Notes under the pieces: model-generated
The model's database searches: none
What the model was told of the DNA's origin: nothing
What the model saw: the letters and a program-made list of their open reading frames with translations, nothing else
Shown here: piece by piece, positions 1 through 10,548 of the stretch
Position numbering within the stretch: the stretch's first letter is position 1
Layout: each line of letters opens with the position of its first letter
Program-made: the position numbers and the translations under genes
NCBI GenBank assembly: GCA_029884425.1
Contig: JAOUHV010000013.1
Coordinates: 1 to 56,926, forward strand
Reading direction: 5' to 3'
Source: Gammaproteobacteria bacterium
Lineage (GTDB): Bacteria > Pseudomonadota > Gammaproteobacteria > S012-40
Length of the DNA stretch: 56,926 bases

Positions 1-1230
1 AGCATCAATAATTTGATCTGCATCACCTTCGCCATTCCACATCGCCTCAAACACAGTCTTGGCAATTTTGCCGGAGATGGTATTGTCCGCAATGCGCTTG
101 ATCATGCCACCCAGCATTTGCGCGCTGACTGGCGCATCTGGAATTTCCTTGCCTTCCTTGTTCAGGAAACCAGAGAAATCACCCATTACCCAGTTGGCAC
201 ACAGCTTGGGCTCACCACCAGCCGCCTTGATTGTTGCTTCGTAATAGTCAGCAATTTCCCGACTCGCGGTCAGCACGCCCGCATCGTAGGCACTCAAACC
301 AAACTCGCTCATGAAGCGCGCTTTCTTCTCATCTGGCAACTCGGGCAATGTTTTGCGCACAGCACTGATAAAGTCGTCATCCAGCACCAGCGGCAACAAA
401 TCTGGATCAGGGAAGTAACGATAGTCCATCGCTTCTTCTTTGGAACGCATGGAACGCGTTTCACCCTTGTCTGCATCGTACAAGCGAGTTTCTTGCACCA
501 CTTTGCCGCCGCTTTCAATCAGCGCAATCTGGCGATCCACTTCGTAGTTAATCGCCCGCTCGACGAAACGGAAAGAGTTCAGGTTTTTGATTTCTGCGCG
601 CGTACCAAATTTCTCCTGGCCTTTAGGACGCACGGACACGTTGGCATCACAACGGAACGAACCTTCCTGCATGTTGCCGTCGCACACTTCCAGATAACGC
701 ACCAGGCTATGGATTTTTTTCATGTAGGCAACAGCTTCTTTGGCGCTGCGCAAATCCGGCTCGGAAACGATTTCCAGCAGCGGCGTGCCAGCACGATTCA
801 AATCGATACCGGTCATGCCCTGAAAATCTTCGTGCAGCGATTTACCCGCATCTTCTTCCAGATGCGCGCGAGTAATGCCTACGGTTTTAACCACGCCATC
901 ATCCAGCTCAATATCAATACTACCTTTGCCCACGACAGGTAATTCAAATTGTGAGATCTGATAACCTTTGGGCAAGTCCGGGTAAAAATAATTTTTACGC
1001 GCAAACACCGAGCGACGGGTAATTTCGCAATTGTTGGCCAAACCGAATTTCACCGCCATTTTGACGGCTTCTTTGTTCAACACCGGCAATACACCCGGCA
1101 AACCCAAATCAACAGCACAGGCCTGAGTGTTCGGCATCGCGCCATAGGCGGTAGAGGCCCCAGAGAAAATCTTGCTCTTGGTCGCCAACTGGGCGTGGAT
1201 TTCTAATCCAATGACAACTTCCCATTCCAT
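1..1230 (-). CDS. gatB: Asp/Glu-tRNA(Asn/Gln) amidotransferase subunit B (C-terminus cut off)
   Basis: GatB binds misacylated Glu-tRNA(Gln) or Asp-tRNA(Asn), activates the acyl group with ATP, and amidates it with ammonia delivered from GatA. Reading the minus strand from the ATG at 1230 gives a protein starting [15 protein letters not shown], the family's typical N-terminus. It continues into FPGxxDLP-like stretches (here [16 protein letters not shown]) and the [19 protein letters not shown] motifs. The frame is open to base 1, giving about 410 codons; full-length GatB has about 475-480, so roughly the C-terminal YqeY-like tRNA-binding tail lies outside the window. It follows gatA by 33 bp, so the two are almost certainly co-transcribed. 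The family assignment is certain; only the 3' end is unknown. Confidence 0.96.
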   Translation of the reverse strand, partial: MEWEVVIGLEIHAQLATKSKIFSGASTAYGAMPNTQACAVDLGLPGVLPVLNKEAVKMAVKFGLANNCEITRRSVFARKNYFYPDLPKGYQISQFELPVVGKGSIDIELDDGVVKTVGITRAHLEEDAGKSLHEDFQGMTGIDLNRAGTPLLEIVSEPDLRSAKEAVAYMKKIHSLVRYLEVCDGNMQEGSFRCDANVSVRPKGQEKFGTRAEIKNLNSFRFVERAINYEVDRQIALIESGGKVVQETRLYDADKGETRSMRSKEEAMDYRYFPDPDLLPLVLDDDFISAVRKTLPELPDEKKARFMSEFGLSAYDAGVLTASREIADYYEATIKAAGGEPKLCANWVMGDFSGFLNKEGKEIPDAPVSAQMLGGMIKRIADNTISGKIAKTVFEAMWNGEGDADQIIDA

Positions 1231-1263
1231 ATTTTTATCAACCTCGTTTATTCGTCGCGTCAA

Positions 1264-2712
1264 TTAAGCAAACGGAGTGCGCTTGTGCCAGTCAGTTGCC
1301 TGCTGGAATTTATGCGCAACATTCAACAGTTTTGCTTCAGCGAAATAATTACCAACAATCTGCAATCCCACAGGCAATTGACCGGCAAAACCGGCAGGAA
1401 TGGACATGCCTGGCAGACCCGCCAAGTTCACCGCGATGGTGTAAATATCTTCGAGGTACATACTCACTGGGTCGCTGTTTTTCTCACCCAGTTTGAAAGC
1501 TGTACTCGGCGCAGCGGGCCCCATGATCACGTCAACTTTTTCAAAGGCTTTTTTGAAATCATCGCTGATCAAACGACGCAGTTTTTGTGCTTGCAGGTAA
1601 TATGCATCGTAGTAACCCGACGACAGCGCATAGGTTCCCACCATGATGCGGCGTTTCACCTCGTGACCAAAACCTTCGCCACGCGAACGCTTGTACAAAT
1701 CTTCCAGATCTTTGGGATTTTCGCAGCGATAACCAAAACGCACACCGTCCATGCGCGACAGGTTTGAAGAACATTCCGCTGGCGCAACCACATAGTAAAC
1801 AGGCACCGACAATTTGGAATTGGGCAGACTGATCTCGACTACTTCTGCGCCCAGTTTTTTGTATTCGGCTATTGCGGCTTCAACCACTTTTGCCACGTCA
1901 GCATTCAGGCCGGCTTCAAAATATTCTTTAGGCAAACCGATTTTCAAGCCACGCAGATCGTTATTCAGCGTTGCGGTGTAGTCAGGCACCGGCTGATCCA
2001 CACTGGTCGAATCCTTGGGATCAAACCCCGCCATTGCCCCCAGTAATAGTGCGGCATCTTCTGCGCTACGCGTCATCGGCCCTGCCTGGTCCAGGCTGGA
2101 AGCAAACGCAATCATGCCGTAACGCGAAACACGGCCATAAGTAGGTTTGATACCGGTAATTCCACACAATGATGCAGGCTGACGAATCGAGCCACCCGTG
2201 TCAGTACCGCTCGCGGCCGGCGCCAGGCCCGCAGCAACCGCCGCCGCCGAACCGCCAGAAGAGCCACCGGGTACGCGCTGTAAATCCCAGGGATTTTTTA
2301 CTGGACCATAAAAACTGGTTTCATTGGACGAGCCCATGGCAAATTCGTCCATGTTGGTTTTACCCAACATAACCATGCCGGCATCCGCCATTTTATCGAC
2401 CACAGTCGCGTTGTACGGTGCAATAAAACTGTCCAGCATCTTCGAACCACAGGCGGTGCGTACACCATTTGTGCAGAAAATGTCTTTGTGGGCGATAGGC
2501 ACACCCGTCAAAATTCCGCCTTTGCCTGAAGCTATTATTTTGTCAGCAGCACTGGCCTGCGCCAAAGCAATGTCATCACAAATGGTAACGTAGCTGTTTG
2601 TCTGGGCATTCAGCTGATGGATGCGTTGCAAGTAAGCCTGAGTCAATTCGGTACTGGAGAGCGTTTTGGCACGCAACTCCTTGGATAATTCTGCAATGGT
2701 CTTGTCGAACAT
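1264..2712 (-). CDS. gatA: Asp/Glu-tRNA(Asn/Gln) amidotransferase subunit A
   Basis: GatA is the amidase-signature subunit that hydrolyses glutamine and channels ammonia to GatB. The protein has the Lys-Ser-Ser triad context: the lysine in PIAHKDIF, the glycine/serine-rich [14 protein letters not shown] segment, and the nucleophile region [14 protein letters not shown]. About 482 residues is the normal length. I start at the ATG encoding MFDKTIAEL because homologues begin there and a GAGAG sequence lies just upstream; an in-frame ATG four codons earlier (2724) is possible. It sits between gatC and gatB in gatCAB order. The presence of gatCAB implies that this organism makes Gln-tRNA and/or Asn-tRNA by transamidation. 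Confidence 0.97.
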   Translation of the reverse strand: MFDKTIAELSKELRAKTLSSTELTQAYLQRIHQLNAQTNSYVTICDDIALAQASAADKIIASGKGGILTGVPIAHKDIFCTNGVRTACGSKMLDSFIAPYNATVVDKMADAGMVMLGKTNMDEFAMGSSNETSFYGPVKNPWDLQRVPGGSSGGSAAAVAAGLAPAASGTDTGGSIRQPASLCGITGIKPTYGRVSRYGMIAFASSLDQAGPMTRSAEDAALLLGAMAGFDPKDSTSVDQPVPDYTATLNNDLRGLKIGLPKEYFEAGLNADVAKVVEAAIAEYKKLGAEVVEISLPNSKLSVPVYYVVAPAECSSNLSRMDGVRFGYRCENPKDLEDLYKRSRGEGFGHEVKRRIMVGTYALSSGYYDAYYLQAQKLRRLISDDFKKAFEKVDVIMGPAAPSTAFKLGEKNSDPVSMYLEDIYTIAVNLAGLPGMSIPAGFAGQLPVGLQIVGNYFAEAKLLNVAHKFQQATDWHKRTPFA

Positions 2713-2822
2713 GGGAACTCTCATTTAGCCGTCAATATTTTTATACACGACGGGAACAGTTTCTGCATAATGTTGTTATACTGATGAACAGGAATAATAA
2801 CCCGTTCAAGTTTAATGTGTTA

Positions 2823-3110
2823 TCACTCGATAACTTTGGGCACCAGGTAAAGTCCGTTTTCCACGGCAGGCGCAAATTTTTGAAAGTGATCGCGTTGATC
2901 AATCTCAGTAACCTCATCGGAGCGCAAGCGCTGTACAGCATCCAGAGGATGAGCCATCGGAGCCACACCCGAGGTATCGATACTGTTCATTTGTTCAACG
3001 AGATTAAGAATATTAGAAAGGTTTTCGGCGTAAGCAGGAATGTCTTTTTCATCCAGGGACAGACGCGCAAGATGAGCGATTTTTTCGACATCAGCTTTTT
3101 CCAGAGACAT
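2823..3110 (-). CDS. gatC: Asp/Glu-tRNA(Asn/Gln) amidotransferase subunit C
   Basis: GatC is the small belt-like subunit that stabilises the GatA-GatB complex. The 95-residue protein shows the family pattern: [17 protein letters not shown] at the start, a central [16 protein letters not shown], then VAPMAHPLD and the C-terminal [13 protein letters not shown] use the ATG at 3110; an ATG four codons upstream (3122) would add MEQA, which homologues lack. It is the first gene of gatCAB and is transcribed divergently from mreB. An unusually long gap of about 110 bp separates it from gatA; it has no obvious terminator. Confidence 0.95.
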   Translation of the reverse strand: MSLEKADVEKIAHLARLSLDEKDIPAYAENLSNILNLVEQMNSIDTSGVAPMAHPLDAVQRLRSDEVTEIDQRDHFQKFAPAVENGLYLVPKVIE

Positions 3111-3168
3111 GGCTTGCTCCACTTTTGGGGGTTAAAAACAGGATGAGAACCTTACCACAGTTGGCTGC

Positions 3169-3197
3169 TTGCCCAAAGCCTTTCCCATTGGTAGATT
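3169..3197 (+). promoter_or_regulatory. Candidate sigma70 promoter for the mreB block
   Basis: A TTGCCC hexamer (3169-3174) and a TAGATT hexamer (3192-3197) are separated by exactly 17 bp in the divergent gatC/mreB gap, about 30 bp upstream of the mreB ATG. Each matches the consensus at four of six positions. The assignment is by eye only. Confidence 0.4.
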
Positions 3198-3214
3198 ACG
3201 CAACAATTTTATAG

Positions 3215-4273
<1,059 letters not shown>

Positions 4274-4288
4274 TCCAGGAGATCGGCC

Positions 4289-5134
4289 ATTAAACCGCTG
4301 TTCGTCTACGGCAAGGCGACCCTGCCCCGACTCCTAATGTTGGCAACATTGTCCGTTGGCCTGATGGTCGCGGATCATAAGCAACATTATCTGGATGTGG
4401 TCAGGTCGACCTTGTCGATATTCCTCTATCCCCTGGAATACGCAGTAGATCTGCCGTTCAGCGCTGGCAGTTGGGTGGGCGAAAACATGTCGTCCCGCGA
4501 AACGCTGCTGGAAAACAATGCCCTGCTAAAAACCAAAAACGAATTTCTGCAGGCTCAGATGCAGAAATACGTTTCGCTGGAACTGGAAAATCTTCGCCTG
4601 CGCGAACTGCTGGAGGCATCCAAGCGTGTTCCCGATCGTGTGCTTGCTGCCGAACTGTTTGCGCTGGATTTTGACCCCTTCAGCCACAAAGTTCTTATCA
4701 ACAAGGGTCAACGCCACGAAGTTTATCTGGGACAGCCCGTTATTGATGCCTACGGCGTCTTCGGTCAAACCGTCGCGATCACGCCGTTAACGACTTCAGT
4801 CATGCTGATTACCGACCCCAACCATGCGCTTCCCGTGCAATTCAACCGCACAGGCTTGCGCTCTATTGCCACAGGCACGGGCAGTCTGGGTTCGCTGGAT
4901 CTGCAATACATCCCTAACAACGCCGACATCCGCGAGGGCGACCTCGTTGTCACTTCCGGTTTGGGCGGAATTTATCCCAAAGGTTACCCGGTAGCCAAAA
5001 TAACCCGTTTTGAGCAAGACCCCACCCAGCCTTATGCCCGAGTTCAAGCCGAGCCATTGGCGCAACTTGATCGCAGTCGTGAAGTCCTGCTGGTGTGGAC
5101 ACAATCGTCGATCGACGAGGACGTTGCGCCATGA
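4289..5134 (+). CDS. mreC: Rod shape-determining protein MreC, apparent ATT start
   Basis: MreC is a bitopic inner-membrane protein whose periplasmic beta-domains link MreB to PBP2. The reading frame from 4289 gives about 281 residues: a short cytosolic IKPLFVYGK, a membrane segment (about residues 13-31), a coiled coil rich in LLENNALLKTKNEFL, and the MreC beta-barrel (DPNHALPVQ, NADIREGDLVVTSGLGG). Homologues begin M(I)KP(I/L)F, which aligns exactly with the ATT at 4289. An AGGAG at 4277-4281 lies seven bases upstream of it. From the mreB stop at 4271 no ATG, GTG or TTG occurs in frame until 4337, which would delete the conserved N-terminus and half the membrane anchor and has no ribosome site. 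A CTG at 4298 is the only other option. The family call is certain; the ATT start is a strong inference. Confidence 0.93.
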   Translation: MKPLFVYGKATLPRLLMLATLSVGLMVADHKQHYLDVVRSTLSIFLYPLEYAVDLPFSAGSWVGENMSSRETLLENNALLKTKNEFLQAQMQKYVSLELENLRLRELLEASKRVPDRVLAAELFALDFDPFSHKVLINKGQRHEVYLGQPVIDAYGVFGQTVAITPLTTSVMLITDPNHALPVQFNRTGLRSIATGTGSLGSLDLQYIPNNADIREGDLVVTSGLGGIYPKGYPVAKITRFEQDPTQPYARVQAEPLAQLDRSREVLLVWTQSSIDEDVAP

Positions 5135-5616
5135 TCCACCGCCAAAGCCACATCGGCATTATCACCCTGACGTTCATCGCTGCGTTCGCGTTGAGCCTGA
5201 TCCCATTACCACACTGGGCTGGCTCGTTTCGCCCGGCTTTCGTGCTGATGGTGCTTGTCTATTGGTGCATAGCGCTACCGAACTCAGTCAATATCAGCGT
5301 GGGCTGGATCGTTGGTTTCATCACTGACATCATGGTCGGCACCTTGCTGGGGCAGCACGCTCTGGCCTTTGCCATCGTCGCCTTCCTCGCCGTTAAACTG
5401 CATCAACAGATTCGCGTTTACCCTCTTTGGCAACAGGCCCTGAGCGTATTCACCCTGGTGGCACTGGCGCAACTGCTGGTGGTTTGGGTTCTTGGCATCA
5501 TTGGCCAATCGCCCAATTCCTGGCTGTACTGGATGCCCTCGTTCACCAGCGCACTCATCTGGCCTTGGACCTACATGCTTATGCGAGATCTCCAGCGCAA
5601 ATTCGGCGTAACCTGA
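5131..5616 (+). CDS. mreD: Rod shape-determining protein MreD
   Basis: MreD is the small multispanning inner-membrane partner of MreC. The protein (161 residues from the ATG at 5131) is hydrophobic throughout, with about five membrane segments, and contains the family-typical WRPAFVLMVLVYW-like stretch (here FRPAFVLMVLVYW) and GWIVGFITDIMVGTLLGQHAL. The start overlaps the mreC stop as ATGA, indicating translational coupling. An upstream in-frame start at 5095 would overlap mreC by 40 bp and is unlikely. Confidence 0.94.
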   Translation: MIHRQSHIGIITLTFIAAFALSLIPLPHWAGSFRPAFVLMVLVYWCIALPNSVNISVGWIVGFITDIMVGTLLGQHALAFAIVAFLAVKLHQQIRVYPLWQQALSVFTLVALAQLLVVWVLGIIGQSPNSWLYWMPSFTSALIWPWTYMLMRDLQRKFGVT

Positions 5617-5632
5617 GGCGATGCGATAATCC

Positions 5633-7480
5633 ATGGCCAAGGACATTTTACGCGATCATATTCAAGAAACCTCGCTGTTTTCCAACCGTATCATCACTGC
5701 CGCTGTCATTACGTTCATACTGCTGCTGGCTTTGATCGTCCGGATGGTGTACCTGCAAATCGTCAAATTCGAACACTTCAGCACCCTGTCGCAAAACAAC
5801 CGCGTTGCGCTCGTTCCCATGCCGCCCACGCGGGGCCTGATTTATGACCGCAGCGGCGTGCTGATGGCGGAAAACATTCCATCGTTCACCCTGGAAATCA
5901 CGCCCGCCCATATCGAGGACATGGACGATGTTTTGCGCCGACTTGGCAAACTGATCGAAATCACCCCACGTGATCTCGAAAAATTCCACAAGGCGCGCAG
6001 ACAAACATCACGCTTCAAACCGGTGCCACTGCGTTTCCGCCTCACCGAGGAAGAAACCGCCAAGTTTGCTTCGCGCAGCCACTTATTCCCTGGCGTGGAA
6101 ATTCAGGCACGTCTGACCCGTTATTACCCGTTTGGCCCACTGGGCGTTCAGGCCGTGGGTTACGTGGGCCGCATCAGCGAAGACGAAATGGCCACACTGG
6201 ATCAGGCCGAATACAACGGCAGCACCCACATCGGCAAAACCGGGGTTGAAAGTTTTTACGAAACCGAACTCCACGGCAAGGTGGGCTACAAGAAAGTAGA
6301 AACCAACGCCCGGGGGCGCATTTTGCGCATTTTGGAAGAAACACCACCCCAACCCGGCAATAACTTAATCCTCAATCTGGACGCGGCCACCCAACTGTCT
6401 GCCGAAAATGCCCTGGGTGCTGAGCGTGGTGCGGTTGTCGCTATCGATATCAAAACCGGCGGTGTCGTTGCCTTGGCCAGCATGCCCAATTACGACCCCA
6501 ACCTGTTCGTCAACGGTATCGATTCCAAGACCTATGCCGAGCTTAGTGGCTCACCCGACCAGCCATTATTTAACCGCGCCATCCGCGGCCGCTACCCACC
6601 AGGCTCCACCATCAAACCCATGGTTGGCCTGGCGGGCCTGGAATACGGCTTAAGCAAACCCGAACAGGCGATCGATTGCTACGGCTGGTACAGCCTCAAA
6701 AACGACGACCACCGCTATCGTGACTGGAAAAAAGAAGGCCACGGTCACACCAATCTGAATCTGGCCATCGTCGAATCGTGTGACGTGTACTTCTACGATC
6801 TGGCTCTGGATCTGGGTATAGATCGCCTGTACGAATACATGAGTCATTTTGGTCTGGGCAAACGTACCAACATTGATATTGGCGGCGAACTGCCCGGTCT
6901 GATGCCCTCGCGTGAATGGAAGCGCCGCACTAAAAATGAATCCTGGTATCCCGGCGAAACTCTGATCACCGGCATCGGCCAGGGCTTTAATTTGACCACA
7001 CCACTGCAGCTGGCCTCTGCAACCTCGCAATTGGCAGGCTATGGCACCGGCAAACGCCCCCGCCTGGCTTATGCGTTTGAGGATTACCTGACCAAGCAGC
7101 AAACCATTCTGCCAGCCAAACCACTCGACCCCATCCCGATTAACAACCGCTCCAACTGGGAAGAGGTTATCCAGGGCATGAAGGATGTCGTGCATGCAGC
7201 CCGCGGTACTGCTCGTGGCATTAGCCGCGATGTGCAATACACCATCGCTGGAAAAACGGGTACTGCCCAGGTGTTTGGTATCGCCCAGGGAGAACAATAC
7301 GTCAAAGAGGATTTGGACAAACGGCTACATGACCACGCATTGTTTATTGGCTTCGCCCCGGTCGAAGACCCTGTCATTGCCGTCGCCGTCATTGTCGAGA
7401 ACGGTGGTAGCGGTGGCAGCGTTGCCGCCCCTGTCGCCCGCCAGGTGATGGACACCTACATGCTGAGGACCCGCCCATGA
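5633..7480 (+). CDS. mrdA: Penicillin-binding protein 2, elongasome transpeptidase
   Basis: PBP2 cross-links peptidoglycan during side-wall growth, paired with RodA. The protein has 615 residues. An N-terminal membrane anchor (about 20-42) is followed by the PBP dimerisation (pedestal) domain, with RGLIYDRSGVLMAENIPSF, and the transpeptidase domain. The catalytic serine is in GSTIK at about S325 with K328. The second motif reads SCD (VESCDVYFYDLA), as is usual for PBP2, and the third is K541-T-G in AGKTGTAQ. It lies 16 bp after mreD and overlaps rodA by four bases (ATGA). All catalytic motifs are intact. Confidence 0.97.
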   Translation: MAKDILRDHIQETSLFSNRIITAAVITFILLLALIVRMVYLQIVKFEHFSTLSQNNRVALVPMPPTRGLIYDRSGVLMAENIPSFTLEITPAHIEDMDDVLRRLGKLIEITPRDLEKFHKARRQTSRFKPVPLRFRLTEEETAKFASRSHLFPGVEIQARLTRYYPFGPLGVQAVGYVGRISEDEMATLDQAEYNGSTHIGKTGVESFYETELHGKVGYKKVETNARGRILRILEETPPQPGNNLILNLDAATQLSAENALGAERGAVVAIDIKTGGVVALASMPNYDPNLFVNGIDSKTYAELSGSPDQPLFNRAIRGRYPPGSTIKPMVGLAGLEYGLSKPEQAIDCYGWYSLKNDDHRYRDWKKEGHGHTNLNLAIVESCDVYFYDLALDLGIDRLYEYMSHFGLGKRTNIDIGGELPGLMPSREWKRRTKNESWYPGETLITGIGQGFNLTTPLQLASATSQLAGYGTGKRPRLAYAFEDYLTKQQTILPAKPLDPIPINNRSNWEEVIQGMKDVVHAARGTARGISRDVQYTIAGKTGTAQVFGIAQGEQYVKEDLDKRLHDHALFIGFAPVEDPVIAVAVIVENGGSGGSVAAPVARQVMDTYMLRTRP

Positions 7481-8619
7481 AGCTCGAAGACCGCTATCGT
7501 CCCTGGATAGATCGACGCCGCAAGCGCGGCGCACTCGGTTTGGTTCGTGGCATGCACATCGACTGGCAACTGTTTGGCGGTCTGGCCGCGTTGCTATTAC
7601 TGGCATTATTTGTTCTGTACAGCGCAGGTGGAGCCAGTTTCGACACTGTCTCGGCCCAGGCAGTACGCCTGCTGCTGGCGCTGATTGTGCTGTTCGCCAT
7701 TGCGCAAATTCCCCCACATCACCTGGCGTTTTGGACCCCCTGGTTTTACGGCCTGGGCGTCATACTGTTGCTGGCGGTCATGCTGTTTGGTGATATTGGT
7801 AAAGGGGCACAGCGCTGGCTGGATCTGGGCTTTATGCGTTTTCAGCCCTCGGAAATGATGAAACTGGCGGTTCCCATGATGGTCGCCTGGTATTTGTCGA
7901 CCAAAAACATGCCACCACGCCCGCAGCACTTGCTGATTGCCTTGGCAATTATCTTCGTTCCTGCTGTACTCATTCTTGAACAGCCGGATTTGGGAACCGC
8001 CATTCTGGTGGCCAGTGCCGGCCTGTTCGTGCTGTTTTTGACGGGTCTCAGCTGGCGCCTGATCGGCGGCTTCGGCCTGATCATGGCCATCGTCGCGCCA
8101 ATCATGTGGTTTTTCATCATGCATGATTATCAGCGCCAACGGGTACTAACTTTCCTCGACCCCGAATCGGACCCGCTGGGTACCGGCTACCACATCATCC
8201 AGTCCAAAATTGCGATTGGCTCAGGTGGCGCCTACGGCAAGGGCTGGCTCAATGGCACCCAGTCACAGTTGGACTTCCTGCCGGAACGCCACACCGACTT
8301 CATTTTTGCGGTGCTCGCCGAGGAGTTTGGCCTGATCGGCGTCATCGTCCTGCTCTCTATTTATCTTTACATTGGTTCACGCGGCCTACAAATTGCGTAT
8401 CAAGCCCAGGACTCGTACACCCGTCTGTTGGCTGGCGCACTCATCCTGACATTCATGGTTTATGTTGTGGTTAACATCGGCATGGTCAGTGGCTTGCTAC
8501 CGGTAGTGGGTGTGCCATTGCCGCTGGTCAGCTACGGTGGTACGTCCGTTGTCACATTGATGGCAAGTTTTGGCATCCTGATGTCGATACAGACTCATAG
8601 GAAGCTTTTGCAGAGCTGA
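7477..8619 (+). CDS. rodA: Peptidoglycan glycosyltransferase RodA
   Basis: RodA is the SEDS-family glycosyltransferase that polymerises lipid II for side-wall growth. The 380-residue protein has about ten hydrophobic segments. SEDS signatures are visible: GAQRWLDLGFMRFQPSEMMKLA (split here as GAQRWLDLG and FQPSEMMKLA), EQPDLGTAILV, the large loop with DPLGTGYHIIQSKIAIGSGG and FLPERHTDFIFAVLAEE, and the C-terminal PLVSYGGTSVV. The ATG overlaps the mrdA stop. The extended, basic N-terminus (residues 1-25) is ordinary for gammaproteobacterial RodA. Confidence 0.97.
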   Translation: MKLEDRYRPWIDRRRKRGALGLVRGMHIDWQLFGGLAALLLLALFVLYSAGGASFDTVSAQAVRLLLALIVLFAIAQIPPHHLAFWTPWFYGLGVILLLAVMLFGDIGKGAQRWLDLGFMRFQPSEMMKLAVPMMVAWYLSTKNMPPRPQHLLIALAIIFVPAVLILEQPDLGTAILVASAGLFVLFLTGLSWRLIGGFGLIMAIVAPIMWFFIMHDYQRQRVLTFLDPESDPLGTGYHIIQSKIAIGSGGAYGKGWLNGTQSQLDFLPERHTDFIFAVLAEEFGLIGVIVLLSIYLYIGSRGLQIAYQAQDSYTRLLAGALILTFMVYVVVNIGMVSGLLPVVGVPLPLVSYGGTSVVTLMASFGILMSIQTHRKLLQS

Positions 8620-8646
8620 GACAACCCCGAATGAGGTGGAATAACC

Positions 8647-9675
8647 ATGGGCCGCACGCCAACCAAACCCGTCTGCAGCGCACTATTATGTGCGCTAACC
8701 CTTGTTTTTAGCAGTAACGCCAGCCAGGCGAGTTCTGAAGTCCAGCAACGTCCGGAAGTGCAGAAACTCATTAAAGAGTTGGTTTCTGAGCACAAATTTT
8801 CCGAGGACAAGCTGAACAGCATATTCTCCCAGGTCACGCTGCTGCCCAAGGTCATCGATTCGATGAACCGCCAGGCTGAAGCCCTGCCCTGGCATCGCTA
8901 TCGCTCCATTTTCCTCAAGAACGAACGCATCGAACAGGGTGCCCGTTACTGGCAGGAAAATGCTGCTGCCCTGCTGCGCGCTGAACAAAAATATGGCGTT
9001 CCCTCGGAAATCATTGTCGCCATCATTGGCGTCGAGAGCCGCTTTGGCGAGCACAAGGGCAGTAATCGCATCATTGATTCGCTGACCACACTGGCCATCG
9101 ACTACCCCCGCCGCGCCAGTTTTTTTACCAATGAACTCAAAGAGTTCTTGCTGCTATCCCGCGAAGAGGGCATGGACCCACTTCAAGTTAAAGGCTCGTT
9201 TGCCGGCGCCATGGGTAAGCCACAGTTTATTTCCAGCAGTTACCGCCAGTACGCCGTGGACTTTGACGGCAATGGCGTGCGCGACCTGATCAGCAGTCAC
9301 GAAGACGCCATAGGCAGCGTTGCCAACTATTTCAAACAAAACGGCTGGAAAACCGGTGAACAGGTTGCTGTCCCTGCCCAGGTCAGCGGCAACAAGTACC
9401 GCCAGCTGGTTGAAAAAGGCTACCAGCCCAACGTCGCCCTGCGCGAAGCCCGGACCATGGGCGTCAGCTGGAACAGCGCGCTGTCTGCCGATGAAAAAGG
9501 CGCGCTGATAGAGTTGCAGCAAGTTGATGGCGCCGAGCACTGGCTGGCGCTGCAAAACTTTTACGTTATCACCCGCTACAACCGCAGCCAGCACTATGCC
9601 ATGGCCGTGTTCCAGCTCTCCGACGAAATCCGCAAGCGTCACGCGCAGTTGACCTCGGCTGCCTTGGAACAGTAA
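8647..9675 (+). CDS. mltB: Membrane-associated lytic murein transglycosylase B
   Basis: MltB cleaves the MurNAc-GlcNAc bond of peptidoglycan and forms a 1,6-anhydro end. The protein has 342 residues, with a signal sequence of about 29 residues (ALLCALTLVFSSNASQA). No lipobox cysteine is visible, so this version may be soluble or periplasmic rather than lipid-anchored. Family-3 lytic transglycosylase motifs are present: the catalytic glutamate E130 in IIGVESRFG, GSFAGAMGKPQFISSSYRQYAVDFDGNG, and AIGSVANYFKQNGW. It follows rodA by 27 bp and precedes rlpA, a common gammaproteobacterial order. Confidence 0.95.
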   Translation: MGRTPTKPVCSALLCALTLVFSSNASQASSEVQQRPEVQKLIKELVSEHKFSEDKLNSIFSQVTLLPKVIDSMNRQAEALPWHRYRSIFLKNERIEQGARYWQENAAALLRAEQKYGVPSEIIVAIIGVESRFGEHKGSNRIIDSLTTLAIDYPRRASFFTNELKEFLLLSREEGMDPLQVKGSFAGAMGKPQFISSSYRQYAVDFDGNGVRDLISSHEDAIGSVANYFKQNGWKTGEQVAVPAQVSGNKYRQLVEKGYQPNVALREARTMGVSWNSALSADEKGALIELQQVDGAEHWLALQNFYVITRYNRSQHYAMAVFQLSDEIRKRHAQLTSAALEQ

Positions 9676-9686
9676 CACTATGCGTC

Positions 9687-9717
9687 AGGGGTTTGACCCA
9701 GGCAGGGTCAAACCCCT
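9687..9717. repeat. Perfect 13-bp inverted repeat between mltB and rlpA
   Basis: The arms AGGGGTTTGACCC (9687-9699) and GGGTCAAACCCCT (9705-9717) are perfectly complementary around a five-base loop. There is no T-run on either side, so it is not a canonical intrinsic terminator. It could be an mRNA-stabilising hairpin, a factor-dependent pause or a small dispersed repeat. Confidence 0.75.
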
Positions 9718-9751
9718 ACAATGAAACAAGTGACCACGACGCCCGCCTGCC

Positions 9752-10525
9752 ATGCTGAATTTATTGCACTATCTTCTTGTCCCGGTTCTGATTTTTACTC
9801 TCTCTGCCTGTAGCAGTACCTCCCGACTTGTTCAGGACGGGCCACCGAATCGGGTTGATATCGACCTCAATCGTGTCAGCGATGCCACGCCACGCGCCGA
9901 ACCCCGGGCTCGCTATGGCAATCCCGCGTCGTATCAGGTCTATGGCGTCACCTATGTACCGCTCAAAACTGCCCAGGGATACCGCGAACAGGGCTTTGCC
10001 TCGTGGTACGGCACCAAGTTCCACGGCGTCCTGACGTCCAGCCGTGAACCCTACGACATGTACGCCATGACTGCCGCTCACAAGACGCTGCCTCTACCAA
10101 CCTACGTGCGCGTCACCAATCTCAGCAACAACAAATCCGTGATTGTACGAGTCAATGATCGCGGCCCCTTCCACTCGGATCGGATTATCGATCTGTCCTA
10201 CGCCGCCGCCTACAAACTCGACATGCTCAAAAAAGGCACCGCACCGGTGCTGGTTGAAACTATCGACACTGCCGTGCAACCAATCGATGCCAAGACGGTC
10301 TATCTGCAGGTAGGTGCTTTTGATCAATTTGAAAATGCCGAACAGATGCGACAAAAATTACTGGATGCTAAAATAAGTAGCGGTATAAAAATTGCTCCTA
10401 AAAACACCAGCAATTCCCTTTATCGGGTGCAGTTAGGCCCATTCACTAATCGCGAACAAGCCATGGAGTTCCGTGCACAGCTGGCCAGGTATGGCGTAGA
10501 CAGCGCGCATGTTGTTAGCGATTAA
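9752..10525 (+). CDS. rlpA: Septal ring lytic transglycosylase RlpA, lipoprotein with SPOR domain
   Basis: RlpA cleaves peptidoglycan glycan strands lacking stem peptides and localises to septa through a SPOR domain. The 257-residue protein has a lipoprotein signal ending LSAC (C20). A double-psi beta-barrel follows at about 80-165, with GFASWYGTKFHG, AAHKTLPLPTYVRVTN and VRVNDRGPFHSDRIIDLS. The C-terminal SPOR domain (about 186-257) includes YLQVGAFDQFENAEQMRQKL and YRVQLGPFTNREQA. The glycines and the aspartate of the NDRGPF motif are intact. It lies upstream of dacA, the usual partner. Confidence 0.96.
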   Translation: MLNLLHYLLVPVLIFTLSACSSTSRLVQDGPPNRVDIDLNRVSDATPRAEPRARYGNPASYQVYGVTYVPLKTAQGYREQGFASWYGTKFHGVLTSSREPYDMYAMTAAHKTLPLPTYVRVTNLSNNKSVIVRVNDRGPFHSDRIIDLSYAAAYKLDMLKKGTAPVLVETIDTAVQPIDAKTVYLQVGAFDQFENAEQMRQKLLDAKISSGIKIAPKNTSNSLYRVQLGPFTNREQAMEFRAQLARYGVDSAHVVSD

Positions 10526-10548
10526 CAATCGTAAGTTGAATATTTGCT

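Noticed and set aside
13-942. 309-codon open frame on the plus strand
   Set aside because: It is wholly antisense to gatB, whose minus-strand protein matches its family along the whole length; long antisense frames are expected in GC-rich coding sequence.
2713-2822. Small gene in the long gatC-gatA gap
   Set aside because: No frame with a ribosome site; AT-rich sequence has TATAAC-like words but no correctly spaced -35, so neither gene nor promoter is claimed.
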